DNA from: Actinomucor elegans
Lineage: Eukaryota > Mucoromycota > Mucoromycetes > Mucorales > Mucoraceae
Length of the DNA: 64,000 bases
NCBI GenBank assembly: GCA_026027325.1
Contig: JAMSLZ010000005.1
Span: 434,001-498,000, forward strand
Direction: 5' to 3'
Positions 23,502 to 33,903 of this stretch are shown piece by piece. Both the position numbers and the translations under genes were made by a program. Numbering within the stretch: the first letter of the stretch is position 1; every line of letters starts with the position of its first letter. The notes beneath the pieces were generated by a model. That model worked only from the letters and a program-made list of their open reading frames with translations. It was not told the origin of the DNA and did not search any database.

Positions 23502-24463
23502 TTCTGTTAGTTTTTGTATAAGAGAATATGAAGAGATACAGTAAGAACGAGACTGAAGGATTTATACTAAAGATGAAAATTTGAGTTTTAAATCATTACG
23601 CAAGCAAACGTAACTCGGACAAACTCTTCCCTCCAATCAAGCGCTAGTTTCCTGTTCTCGCACCTTCTTTACTACTGCACCTTACTTTATCGTGTCCTTT
23701 TCGTCTTTAATACTGAGCATTAGTACAAGGACTATTAATATGCGCGTTTAAATTCTAATCTATTTCCTCTCAAAAACCCATCTATTGTGTATATTTTCGA
23801 AAGATATACTGTTTTTAAATTGCTTTGTTCAAATTACGAATCTTTACTTTTTAGGACACTAGCTACAACTTCTTTTGGAGTCACACAAACCTAGAAATGT
23901 GTTCGCTAATATTTGTAGTTCATTATCAAGCGTATGATATAAAGGCTATATATCTGGCCATATAATAAACGATTTGAGCCTATTATCAACTCTACAGGAC
24001 AATTTTAATGGCCAGAATGATTACTGAATCCTAATATTGTAAAAGTCGCGACTCAAAGTTAATCTTCTACTATAGGTAACGGAAAATAACCGCTTGCCCC
24101 GCTTTGTTAATTTCAGGAACAATTCAATTTCATCCCGTATGTCAGTCATGTTGCTTTATTGGTAAATTGAAGGATATTACGAAACTTGATAAAGAACGTG
24201 TGTTACAATAAGCCTTAAACATGAATAAGCATTCTCGATCTCTCTAATGCACTAGATCTCAGGTACAAAAGAAACTTCTTTATGCGAACAATACACAGTA
24301 TATATAGCTTCACTATTTTTTTTAGAGCATTCATTGTGAATTCACTTGCAATCTGCTATCGATTTAGTGTTATGTATTAATTCTTTTTTTTTAAAAAAAA
24401 ATATACATGATCAAGGGATCTAATGTAACGACGATATTAAAGCAAAAATAAATGTATACTAGA

Positions 24464-24570
24464 TGCAGCAGTTCATCCTGAGTACAGATTACTCATTATA
24501 TGTAATATTAAACTTGGGATCAGTAGAGAGATCTATAAATCTGTCGATCTAATCAATATGAAATGCATAC
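24464..24570 (+). repeat. Dispersed ~110-bp repeat family, copy
   Basis: GCAGCAGTTCATCCTGAG, then GTAATATTAAACTTGGGATCAGTAGAGAGATCTATAAATC and AATATGAAATGCAT match the family blocks in order. First of three neighbouring copies. Confidence 0.65.
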
Positions 24571-24639
24571 AGTTAACCATCAATTATAAATGAATAGTAC
24601 ACTCATTAAAATTTAGTTAAATGAAGGTCTAATAAACAC

Positions 24640-24760
24640 AATAGTTCATTCTGAAGATATAATGCTGTTCGGATGGGATATTAAACCAAGATTAATCGGG
24701 AAATCTATCAGTCATTTCTAGATTTGAATTGTATGAAATGTATGTAATCAACGGTGCATG
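24640..24760 (+). repeat. Dispersed ~110-bp repeat family, copy
   Basis: ATAGTTCATTCTGAAGATAT, GATGGGATATTAAACCAAGATT, GGGAAATCTATCAGTC and GTATGAAATGTATG match the family blocks. Second of three neighbouring copies, diverged from both others. Confidence 0.65.
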
Positions 24761-24805
24761 CCTAAAATGTGAAACATCCTACGCACTTTACTCTAATAAT
24801 GGTCT

Positions 24806-24900
24806 TAATAGAGGTGAGGCTTCATTATGGACATGTACTGAACCTAAGATGCGACATTAAACCGGAATTGGCCAAGAATGATAAAAACTATTAAAAATCG
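24806..24900 (+). repeat. Dispersed ~110-bp repeat family, copy
   Basis: GCTTCATTATGGACATGTACT followed by AAGATGCGACATTAAACCGGAATTGGCCAAGA matches the family. Third of three neighbouring copies, in the same orientation. Confidence 0.6.
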
Positions 24901-26197
24901 TCCGATTTCAGAAAAGTTCTATGGGTGATCCCTCGTAGGCTTAGCACGTGTATGTATTTTTCAAGTCATAAATTAAGTTGTAAGGTAAAATATATATTCA
25001 GCTATGCAATCCCATTCTTTTGTATCTTTATCTTAAAAAAAACATACGACTTGAGAACTTGTTTAAAAAAGAACGGAAATATTTCATTAATACATATATT
25101 CTTGAACATCATCGTTCTCAGAGAACATCTGTTTAATAAGACGTATCAAAATATCGCGCAAAACACGTACTACTCGGTAGAGTGCCACTATACAGCCTGT
25201 GGAGTGTTATCAATTTTTCATAGTACGAATTATTGGTATGCCTTTTAATTTATTTTTTCTTATTCTCTAGTTTGGATGGTTTGATATAGCAAGTAGTAAA
25301 AGATCGACCTTATTATGACTCGGCTACGATAAGATGGATGATAGTGCGTGTGTAACCGTCTAAAGAGCAGTATTAGAACTCGAGTCAAGAGGAAATACTG
25401 GACTGACCGCCTATACAAGCAAAGTACACAATAATTCAAAAATGGCCTTCTTTATATTGCAAATATCTTTCCAAATATTGAACTATTTAGTATTGATAGA
25501 TTGATTATGGAGGGAAACTTTTAAGTCATTGTACTGCTGTGACTGAGAAATTTAAGCACGTATGACTAACACTTTTGATCTTGGGTTTATCCCTGTAAAA
25601 TTTTATTTCATCAAATATATTTCTGATAAGAGAAACTTTTTAAATTATAGGAAGAACAACGACTTTTCAAAAGGTTATTTGGTAAAGATTGGTTATTAGA
25701 GCAGTTTACTTGATGGCTCCATGCGAAGGGTGTTTAGTCTTGCAGGGATAGAATTAGATAAAGAGTCATATCTTTTTATTCATGCTGTGAATCTCTTATT
25801 TATTCAAGAGGCGATACAAAAGCCACTTGAATAAGACAGAGCAAATGGCTATATACTTCAAAACTCTCTAGATATGAATAGTATATTTGCATTATCTTTT
25901 ACTGTATGACAGTATCGGTTCCATTAACACAAATGTAGTATCATTTGGCGCGTCTTTGTTTATTGCACCTCAAGACGTGAGTGCATAGAGTCAAATGATA
26001 ATTAAGTACTTTGAATGAATTGAAAGCGCCATTCTGGTCAATCATTAAATATGTTTGAGACATGCGCTACTCTATGTAATAGAAGCATACCAGATGCTTA
26101 AACATGACATATCAACGCGAAAATAGTAATCGACTGGGTTTATAATGACTCTTACAATCTCCATCTCCACAGTTTGGAACCTTTTTGTGTCAACCTG

Positions 26198-26202
26198 ATT
26201 GG
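26198..26202 (-). promoter_or_regulatory. Reverse CCAAT box upstream of SHMT
   Basis: ATTGG (CCAAT on the minus strand) lies ~160 bp before the SHMT start. Function inferred. Confidence 0.3.
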
Positions 26203-26357
26203 ACTATCGATAAAGTTCCATCCATCTTTTAATCTATTTTTTAACGTTTTGAAATGCCGTTTCATCAGGTAAGCCACCTGTGAATTCTAATTTAAAGCAA
26301 GGATTTTTCTGAGAATACTTTCTTTTCTTCAACCTCAACTCTTTTTTTGAACATACA

Positions 26358-27832
26358 ATGTCTGTTAAACCCACTGATTCCTGGAACGTTTGCCTTAACA
26401 CCACTCTTGAACAAGAGGATAAGGAAATCTATGACATTGTTGAGAACGAGAAGCTTAGACAATGGTCTGGCTTAGAGCTTATTGCTTCTGAGGTAAGTTT
26501 TTGACGTGTTTGTGAATGGTTATGCGTATATGTTTAAGACGCGAAACTGATCTATTATAATAGAACTTTACCTCTCAAGCTGTTATTGAGGCTAACGGTA
26601 CCGCTTTGACCAACAAGTACTCTGAGGGTCTTCCTGGTGCTCGTTACTATGGTGGTAATGAATTCATTGATGAACTCGAAATCCTCTGTCAAAAGCGTGC
26701 TTTGGCTGCTTTCGGTTTGAACCCTGAGCAATGGGGTGTCAACGTCCAACCTTACTCTGGTTCTACTGCCAACTTTGCTGCCTTGACCGCTTTGATCCAA
26801 CCTCAAGATCGTCTTATGGGTCTTGATCTTCCCTCTGGTGGCCATTTGACTCACGGTTACCAAACCGCCAAGAAGAAGATCTCTGCTTCTTCCATCTACT
26901 TTGCTTCCATGCCTTACCAAGTTGACCCCGCTACTGGTTTGATTGATTACAAGCGTCTTGAAGAGAACGCTGCTCTCTTCCGTCCTCAATTGTTGATCTG
27001 TGGTGCTTCTGCCTATCCCGCTGAATGGGAATACGATACCATGCGTAAGGTTGCTGATCAACACGGTGCTTACCTCATGTGTGATATGGCTCATATTTCC
27101 GGTTTGATTGCTGGTAAGGAAGCTTTATCTCCTTTTGATTTCTGTGATATTGTTACCACCACTACCCACAAGACCCTCCGTGGTCCTCGTGCTGGTTTGA
27201 TCTTCTTCCGTCGTGACAAGGGTGATAAGCTCGAAACTCGCGTCAACCAAGCTGTCTTCCCCTCTTGTCAAGGTGGTCCCCACAACAACACCATTGCTGC
27301 TGTTGCTGTTGCCTTGAAGCAAGCTGCTTCTCCCGAGTTCAAGCTCTACGCCAAGCAAGTTCGTGCTAACGCTTTGAAGCTCGCTGAAGCCCTTGCTGGT
27401 TACGGTTACAAGTTATCCACTGGTACTACTGTTAACCACTTGATCCTTTGGGACTTGAAGCCTCAAAAGTTGACTGGTTCCAAGATTGAACGTATCTGTG
27501 ATATGGTTCACATTACCATCAACAAGAACTCTATTGCTGGTGATAAGTCTGCTGTTACTCCCGGTGGTGTTCGTCTTGGTGCTTCTGCTTTGACCTCTCG
27601 TTCTTTGAAGGAAGATGACTTTGTCAAGGTCGCTGAATACCTCCACAGAACCGTTCAAATCGCTGCTGCTGTTCAAGAAAAGTCTGGTTCCAAGTTGATG
27701 AAGGACTTTGTTGCTGCTCTTGAAGGTAACGAGGAAATCGCTCAATTGAAGAAGGAAGTGATCGAGTTTGCTCGTAGCTTCCCTATGCCTGGTTTCGATC
27801 CTACCAAGATCAAGGCTACCGTCACCATCTAA
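26358..27832 (+). CDS. SHM2: Serine hydroxymethyltransferase, cytosolic
   Basis: PLP enzyme that interconverts serine + tetrahydrofolate and glycine + 5,10-methylene-THF, the main one-carbon source. The exons are 26358-26492 and 26564-27832; 467 aa, the normal length. N-terminus lacks a mitochondrial presequence, so the cytosolic form is likely. Motifs: [32 protein letters not shown] PLP pocket ([17 protein letters not shown]), [11 protein letters not shown], and [14 protein letters not shown] with the PLP lysine at about residue 248; the C-terminal [15 protein letters not shown] is conserved. Strong codon bias indicates high expression. A reverse CCAAT box lies upstream. Confidence 0.97.
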
Positions 27833-29070
27833 ATATCTTTCTAAAAAACAAAACAAAATAATATATCACCCCATTTCGCTTTCTTTCTTTTCTTGCTCAT
27901 CACTACTACATTCTATGATGGTTGCTTTCTTTTTCATGTCATGAAGAAGTAAACGCACGTTCAACACTTACACCAACATTTTATATTTCCCTCTACTTCC
28001 TCACTCATATATCTGTAAAAAGTTCAACACGTTTTTGTAAAATAAACTATAACATTCCAATTTACTATGTACTTGATCTAGTGATACTGAGGTCAAAGAA
28101 TAATGCCTTTACTAAATACAGTAGCCCATTCTGTACATAGACGACTTTTCAACAAATACGATATTAGATTAAGATCGATTGAGATCATAGATGTCAAAAA
28201 CTATATCATGCCAATTTTTTAGCAAAATCTTATAATAAAAAAGTAATCACATACAAGGTGCTGAAGACCGAATGATGGGTTGGTATCTTAAAGCAATTTG
28301 CATAACGTTCAATTCTTTTTCCAATAGTATAGATTTTGTAAAAACTTGATAGGCAAATTCGAGCCTCAAATGGAAAAAACGCTAAATATTTGGAGTGTCC
28401 TGTAGCATATTTACGTGTATTTATCCATAGAAAAACATTTTGTTTTGCAGCAGCATCGGTATGATTAATTCAGCCTCCGCCAGGCTATGAAACTGTATAG
28501 CTTTGAGTTAGAAGAGCAATGATTTGATAGCTGTAATTCACATATTTCAAGAGCATATCAAAAATATCTGATAGTATTAGATGATATCGTTAGCGTCTTG
28601 ATTTCATATTTATTAAATCTTAACATAGCTACTTGAGGGCTTTACAAGTGCAATATTATTCTTCTTATTTTTCAAATAATCATCATTTCATGAATGCATC
28701 AAACTCTCAGTTACTTTTTTATCAACTATTGCGTGGAAGGCAGGCAGTTATTATAATATTTTAGTGAAGTATTTTTCTTGGAAAATACTCTGTGGATAAT
28801 ACATTAAACAACTACCTACTGAAGAGATAGCACATCGTTCTCAGGATTACAACGCCCTATTTCTAGACACGATTACACACTTTGTAATGCAAGACGATAT
28901 CTGTAGTACAGCATTGTTTGTATAATATCACTACTTTTTTTTAGACCATTGCTTTTATCAGCTTCAACTTTTACGTAATAGTATGGTTTCACTGGCTGGA
29001 GAGCTCGTTTTTATTAGTCAGAATGAAAGAGAGAGTTCTTGAATTCTTGTTCAATTAAATAAAAACAATA
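27833..29070. other. Intergenic region (1.2 kb)
   Basis: The left part is the SHMT 3' UTR. One dispersed repeat copy lies at 28117-28215. No gene is seen. Confidence 0.5.
28110..28215 (+). repeat. Dispersed ~110-bp repeat family, copy
   Basis: ACAGTAGCCCATTCTGTACAT, then ACGATATTAGATTAAGATCGATTGAGATCATAGATG match the family blocks in order. Confidence 0.55.
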
Positions 29071-30373
29071 ATGTTACCCATGTCACGATGGGTCAGCCCA
29101 GTAGCTACTTCGTTGTCTTTTCATTCCAAGGCATTTTACACTACGAAGAGGCCAGAATTACAAGTGGATAACATTGTCATTGGAGCTGGTGTGGTTGGAT
29201 TAGCCATTGGCGAGAAATTAACACGAGAAAGACCTCATGAATCAACTTTTGTAATAGAAAAGAACAAGCGAGTAGGCGAGGAAACAAGGTATAAAAAAAA
29301 CGCGACGTATCTTTATGCAATAATGAGACTAAATACTCTCCAGCGCTCGTAACAGTGAAGTGATTCATGCAGGGCTTTACTATCCCGAAGAGAGTCTCAA
29401 GACAAAGCTCTGCATTCAAGGAAATCGTATGCTCTACAAGTTGCTTAGCCAGACAGACATTCCTTATAAACGACTAGGCAAATGGATAGTAGCGCAAGAT
29501 AAAGATCAGCACGACTATCTTCAAACACTGCACACCAAAGCTAATCGATTAGGCATTGAAACGTATTTCATTCAGCAAGAAGAAGCTAATGCACAAGAGC
29601 CTAGTATCAAGGCATACTCGGCTTTGGTCTCACCTTCTACAGGCATCATTGATTCGCATCGCTTTATGGAGTACCTTGAGTATCAAATCTCACAAACAGG
29701 CGACGTCGCACTTTGTACAAAGGTGCAATCTATCAAACCAAGCACTGACGGTTATTTACTCGAGTTGATCACGTCCAATGAAACTACTACTGTATTGGCC
29801 AAACGCGTGTTCAACTCAGGTGGATTGCATGCAGACAAGGTCAGCAATATGCTTATGCCAGATGCCTACAAGCTGCACTATGCTCGAGGTCATTATTACG
29901 CCTATAACGGACCTTTGCAGGTGAATCATTTGATATACCCTTGTCCTGAAAAGAACCTAGCTGGTCTTGGCACTCATTTGACGTTGGATATGGCAGGACG
30001 AGCCAAGTTTGGTCCGGATGTACAATACATAGATGACCCTTATGATTATAGCGTTCCTGATGATGAAGATAAAAAGAATGCGTTCTCAAAAGCGATTCAA
30101 TCTTATTTGCCTTGTTTAAACAAAAATAAGCTGCATGCTGATTATTCTGGCATAAGGTAGGATCCATATTGAAATGAATGTATATTGCTACTGATGGACA
30201 TTGGACATAGACCGAAGCTGGCAGGGCCTGGTGAACCTTTTAGAGACTTTATCATTCAAGAGGAAAATGCATCTGGATATGATAATTTCTTTACATTGAT
30301 AGGTATTGAAAGTCCAGGTTTAACTTCTTCGCTTGCTATTGCAGATTATGTGCATTCAATGATTCGTAAATAA
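29071..30373 (+). CDS. L-2-hydroxyglutarate dehydrogenase-like FAD oxidoreductase, mitochondrial
   Basis: FAD-dependent enzyme of the DAO/L2HGDH group, expected to oxidise L-2-hydroxyglutarate to 2-oxoglutarate and so repair a metabolic by-product. The exons are 29071-29288, 29344-30156 and 30211-30373; 397 aa. A basic, acid-free N-terminus (MLPMSRWVSPVATSLSFHSK) suggests mitochondrial import. The FAD dinucleotide-binding motif is NIVIGAGVVGLAIGEKL; next come SARNSEVIHAGLYYPEESLKT (family signature, formed across intron 1), ARGHYYAY and GLGTHLT, then the second FAD contact GIESPGLTSSLAIADYV near the C-terminus. No premature stop. Closely matches L2HGDH motif order; other DAO-family oxidases lack the NSEVIHAG-YY signature. 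Confidence 0.88.
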
Positions 30374-30433
30374 TAAAATAGTTTATATAGGAAATAGAGA
30401 AATAGAAAGAGGGGAATGATTAAGTAGTGTCAT

Positions 30434-31888
30434 CTACTTTGTGTTATTACTTTCATCTTTTTTCCGCAGTTCATCAAAGTATGGATCTAACATGATATTA
30501 GTTACAAGCAGATAGCTACAATATGTCAAACTTACGTTGTAGCGCGTCACTTGAAGTGATACGTTTTTCGGGTGGATATTCTAAAAGACGCTTCAAGAGA
30601 TCAATACCGTGATGATCAAGCTTAGGGAGCAATGTTTCCAGCTGTATTCTGGGGAATATTTCGAAATCGCGCTTGTATTCTGGAAGTTGAGACACCTTAG
30701 GCCAAATTTCTTCTGTTGGTGTACCCAATACTTTAAAGATTCTTTGTAATTGATCTGGAATGGAGTTACCTGGAAACAGAGGTCTACCAGAAGCCATTTC
30801 TGTTCAAGCCTGTTAATTGTATCTGTCAAATGTTACGTCAAATCAATAACCAACCTGCAAAGATACATCCTGCAGACCATAGATCAATTGAAGTTGAATA
30901 TTGGCGCGAACCCATCAATACATCTGGGGCACGATACCATAATGTAACAACCTATTAAAAAAAAGACTTAACACCTAGCCTGATGAATAGATGATATAAA
31001 TATATACCTCATGAGAATAACTTCTAACTGGAATACCATATGCTCTTGCAAGACCAAAATCACCCAATTTCAGTTCACCCTTCTATAGTAATTGAAATGA
31101 GATTAGTCTAGATTCTTCTTGTCTGTCTTCCTAAAGAAAAACTTACGGTGATATTCACCTTATTGATTAATAAATTCTGTGGTTTCAAATCCTACATTCG
31201 ATGAAAAATAAGTATATCGTTATAGAATTTGCCTGGGCGATATTCACTCTATGTAAAACTCTATGGGCATGACAAAAGGCAATACCCTTCAATAATTGAT
31301 ACATCAATTGCTATCATGTACTATTAGTAAACCTTCAATCGGATGTATGTATAACTTATACCTTCAAAGTAATAACATCGATATCACCACCATATGAATC
31401 TAAAAACTTTTTCAAGTCTGAATCCAAGTATTCAAACACGAGTGTCAACTTCTTTTCAGTATGTAAGACATCATATAATCTATGAACGGTTAATAAGTCT
31501 TCTTATAGAGTTGATTTGCCTATTACCTAACAATATTTGGGTGTTTTAGTTCTTTCAATAACGATATCTCTCTAATAGCTGTACAAGGAACCTATATCAT
31601 AATGTGAGTATACAGCGTGTATCTTTTGAAAGATATATAACTCACACCCTCTTCTTCATTATCCAAACGAATACGTTTTAAAGCAACCACTTCATTGGTT
31701 TCTCGGTTTTGGGCCTTGTATACAATACCATAAGTACCTGAACATTTGTTAGAGCCGACATTACAGATTATGAAATCTAGTCATGATTACCTTCACCAAG
31801 CTTTTCGATTTTCTTTTATAAAAGAATAAAACGTTAATACCTTCAAGTAGACAAGTCAGAGTATTGGTATTACTTGATATTTATCCAT
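30434..31888 (-). CDS. PHO85: CDK5/Pho85-like cyclin-dependent kinase (PCTAIRE variant)
   Basis: Cyclin-dependent Ser/Thr kinase of the Pho85/CDK5 clade, linked in fungi to phosphate signalling, morphogenesis and cell-cycle entry. Eleven exons: 31888-31874, 31812-31791, 31737-31646, 31591-31527, 31479-31362, 31310-31248, 31191-31159 (or -31147), 31082-31008, 30951-30855, 30799-30536 and 30486-30434; 298 aa (or 302). Motifs: [11 protein letters not shown] glycine loop, VALK lysine (K33), PCTAIRE cyclin-binding helix (45-51), [10 protein letters not shown] formed by joining two exons, [28 protein letters not shown] and [18 protein letters not shown] stands where yeast Pho85 has PSTAIRE and CDK5 PSSALRE. 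Exon 7 has two in-frame donors 12 nt apart. It ends only ~60 bp from the convergent dehydrogenase gene. Confidence 0.93.
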
Positions 31889-32036
31889 TATCAACTAGAT
31901 ACAGGTTTTTGTACTAAAAGAGAAAAAGAGAAAAAGGGAGGGAAAAGAAAAAGAGAAAAAAAAGCTTATATAGAAGGCGTCTTTGGTCGGAGATTTAAAT
32001 ACCAAAAAGCAAAAAAGACTCGCTTGGCCTATTGTT

Positions 32037-32837
32037 TTATTCTTCGATATTACGTTGCATTTCATCCAAGACCATCTTTGTCACCAACTCTCGAAGCTCT
32101 TCTTCGTTTTCAACGCCGCCTTGATCTTCTATACGTTTCATAATCTCCTGCATCTTACTCGATAACTCATCATTTAAGCCTTCCTCATCTTCTTGTTGTA
32201 CGGGCTGTATTTGCTGTCTATCTTCTTGCTCAATATATGCTAATGGGTCTACCTCTTCTTCTTGTTCCGTAGGCAATTCTTCCTTTGTAATAGCAGCTAA
32301 TAATTGAGCAACTTGATCCCAACCTTCTTCAAGAGCAGCTAACGCAGGTGTGATACCGTCTTCGTTCAAATGCTTAGGATCAGCACCATGATCCAGCAAT
32401 AACTGTGCCATTTCTACAGACTCTGCTACATACAAAGGTGTATCCTTTTCAAAATCTTCCACATTGACATTGGCACCTTTTTCCAACAGATGTTTGACAA
32501 CTTCTATTTGATTATAAGAAACTGCTGCGTGCCTAATTATTATTGTCTTGGGTCAGTTTTCTTTGGGTCTATATTCAAGCTGCAAGTATTTACATAGCGG
32601 TGTATCCGAATTGGTCATGGCTATCGATTTTTATACCACTTTCTACTAATTCCTATATATACGAGTTAAATTTCAACAATAGAAAGGTTACTACGCAAAA
32701 AAAGTTTACCTTAACTCGATCCAATTGACCATCGCCTATAAAATTAAAAGAATTAAGCGGCTTACAAGGTGCATTGGATAGTCTAGTTGTTTACCTGCCG
32801 CAACCCATATGTTATCTTGTGATGTTGGCGCCTTCAT
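32037..32837 (-). CDS. Ankyrin-repeat protein, 207 aa
   Basis: The exons are 32837-32795, 32735-32710, 32652-32594 and 32532-32037, all in frame. About three ankyrin repeats fill the first ~125 residues: a short N-terminal helix pair (DNIWVAAGDGQLDRVKELVESG), then DQFGYTAMHAAVSYNQIEVVKHLLEKGANVNVEDFEKDTPLYVAESVEMAQLLLDHGADP-type repeats. The C-terminal third is very acidic and Glu/Gln-rich with a predicted helix (ELSSKMQEIMKRIEDQGG). Overall plan resembles small fungal ankyrin proteins such as Yar1, a ribosomal-protein-S3 chaperone, but similarity is only in architecture, so I name no function. Its promoter is next to the gap upstream of the golgin. Confidence 0.82.
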
Positions 32838-33903
32838 TGAGTGTATATGTGTAAGTGTAATGAGCTAAAATAAAAATTTGTTCACGGTTTCTTGATTTAT
32901 GCGTGGCTTGGTATTTCATATTCCGCTTATACGCAGTTTATTCGCCTATTGAATTGTTTTTGCTTATGAACCTCTTGAACTCGAATTTTCTGATGAATTA
33001 AGGGCGTCTTTCGTATACTTGCTGTAAATTTTAACACTGCATATTTATTGTTGATATAGATACTATTTTAGAGAATTTTTCTTTTTTGGAATATTAGTTT
33101 TCAGCCCTAAAACCGAAATAACCAAAAATTACTTATATTTCTCAAACAACGCAATATTTTAATAAAAAACACTGCGTTATCTTTATATTAATTGATATGC
33201 AATCCAACTTTACGCAATTTATACTAACTTATTTTGCATTGGTGTGTTCTTTTTTTACTAATAAAAGGTGTATTAAGATAATAAGAATAGCTTTTTCTAA
33301 CCAAAACAATTGTTTTTTTTCTTGTTTAATCTCAGATAACCAATGATAATGGTTGCGTGATGGTTTGAATGATGGTTTTAAATTGTTTTCCAGGTCCCAC
33401 CTTTTTGTCAAAATTTAACAGCATTTTTAATATACCACGCTCTTGGGATATATTTTGTAATAAAAACACCACTGGTTACGTTGGTAGTTTTATATAGATA
33501 GTTTTTGTAATTTTTTATATAAAAATCTCGATATTTGATCATAAAATAATAAAACCAAAAGAATCGTATAAAGCTAGGGATGACTCTACTTTTTTTTGAT
33601 GTTCGATACTATATGCTTTTTGAACCATTCGATATATATTTTTTAATTCTATGCAAGCTTTATTAATATATTTTGTGTCAGATTGCGCTTTTTATTATGT
33701 AAAAGTCGCGTTAAAGCAACATCTGTTGAATTTTTGATTTCAATTTTAAGCTACCGCTTTTGGGTTACATCAGTAAAATACACAACAAAACGTTAATCCC
33801 TTCTTCTATAATCTATATACAAAAACAAAATAGTTGTATGAAAAGAGAGGTAATAAAACAGCATTATACATGCAAATACAATATACTCAGTTTCCGCATA
33901 GAG
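32838..33903. other. Intergenic region (1.1 kb)
   Basis: Divergent promoters of the ankyrin gene (minus) and the golgin gene (plus) fall here. The sequence is exceptionally AT-rich with no gene or clear repeat. Confidence 0.5.

Larger units (their letters stand above)
23502..26357. other. Intergenic region with repeat cluster (2.9 kb)
   Basis: No gene is supported; the 24925-25248 open frame begins with a non-ATG codon and has no recognisable features. Three copies of the dispersed repeat lie in tandem order at 24464-24900. The right end carries the SHMT promoter. Confidence 0.5.

Noticed and set aside
26555..27856. Open frames antisense to SHMT (179, 77 and 147 aa)
   Set aside because: Same effect of codon bias opposite a highly expressed gene.
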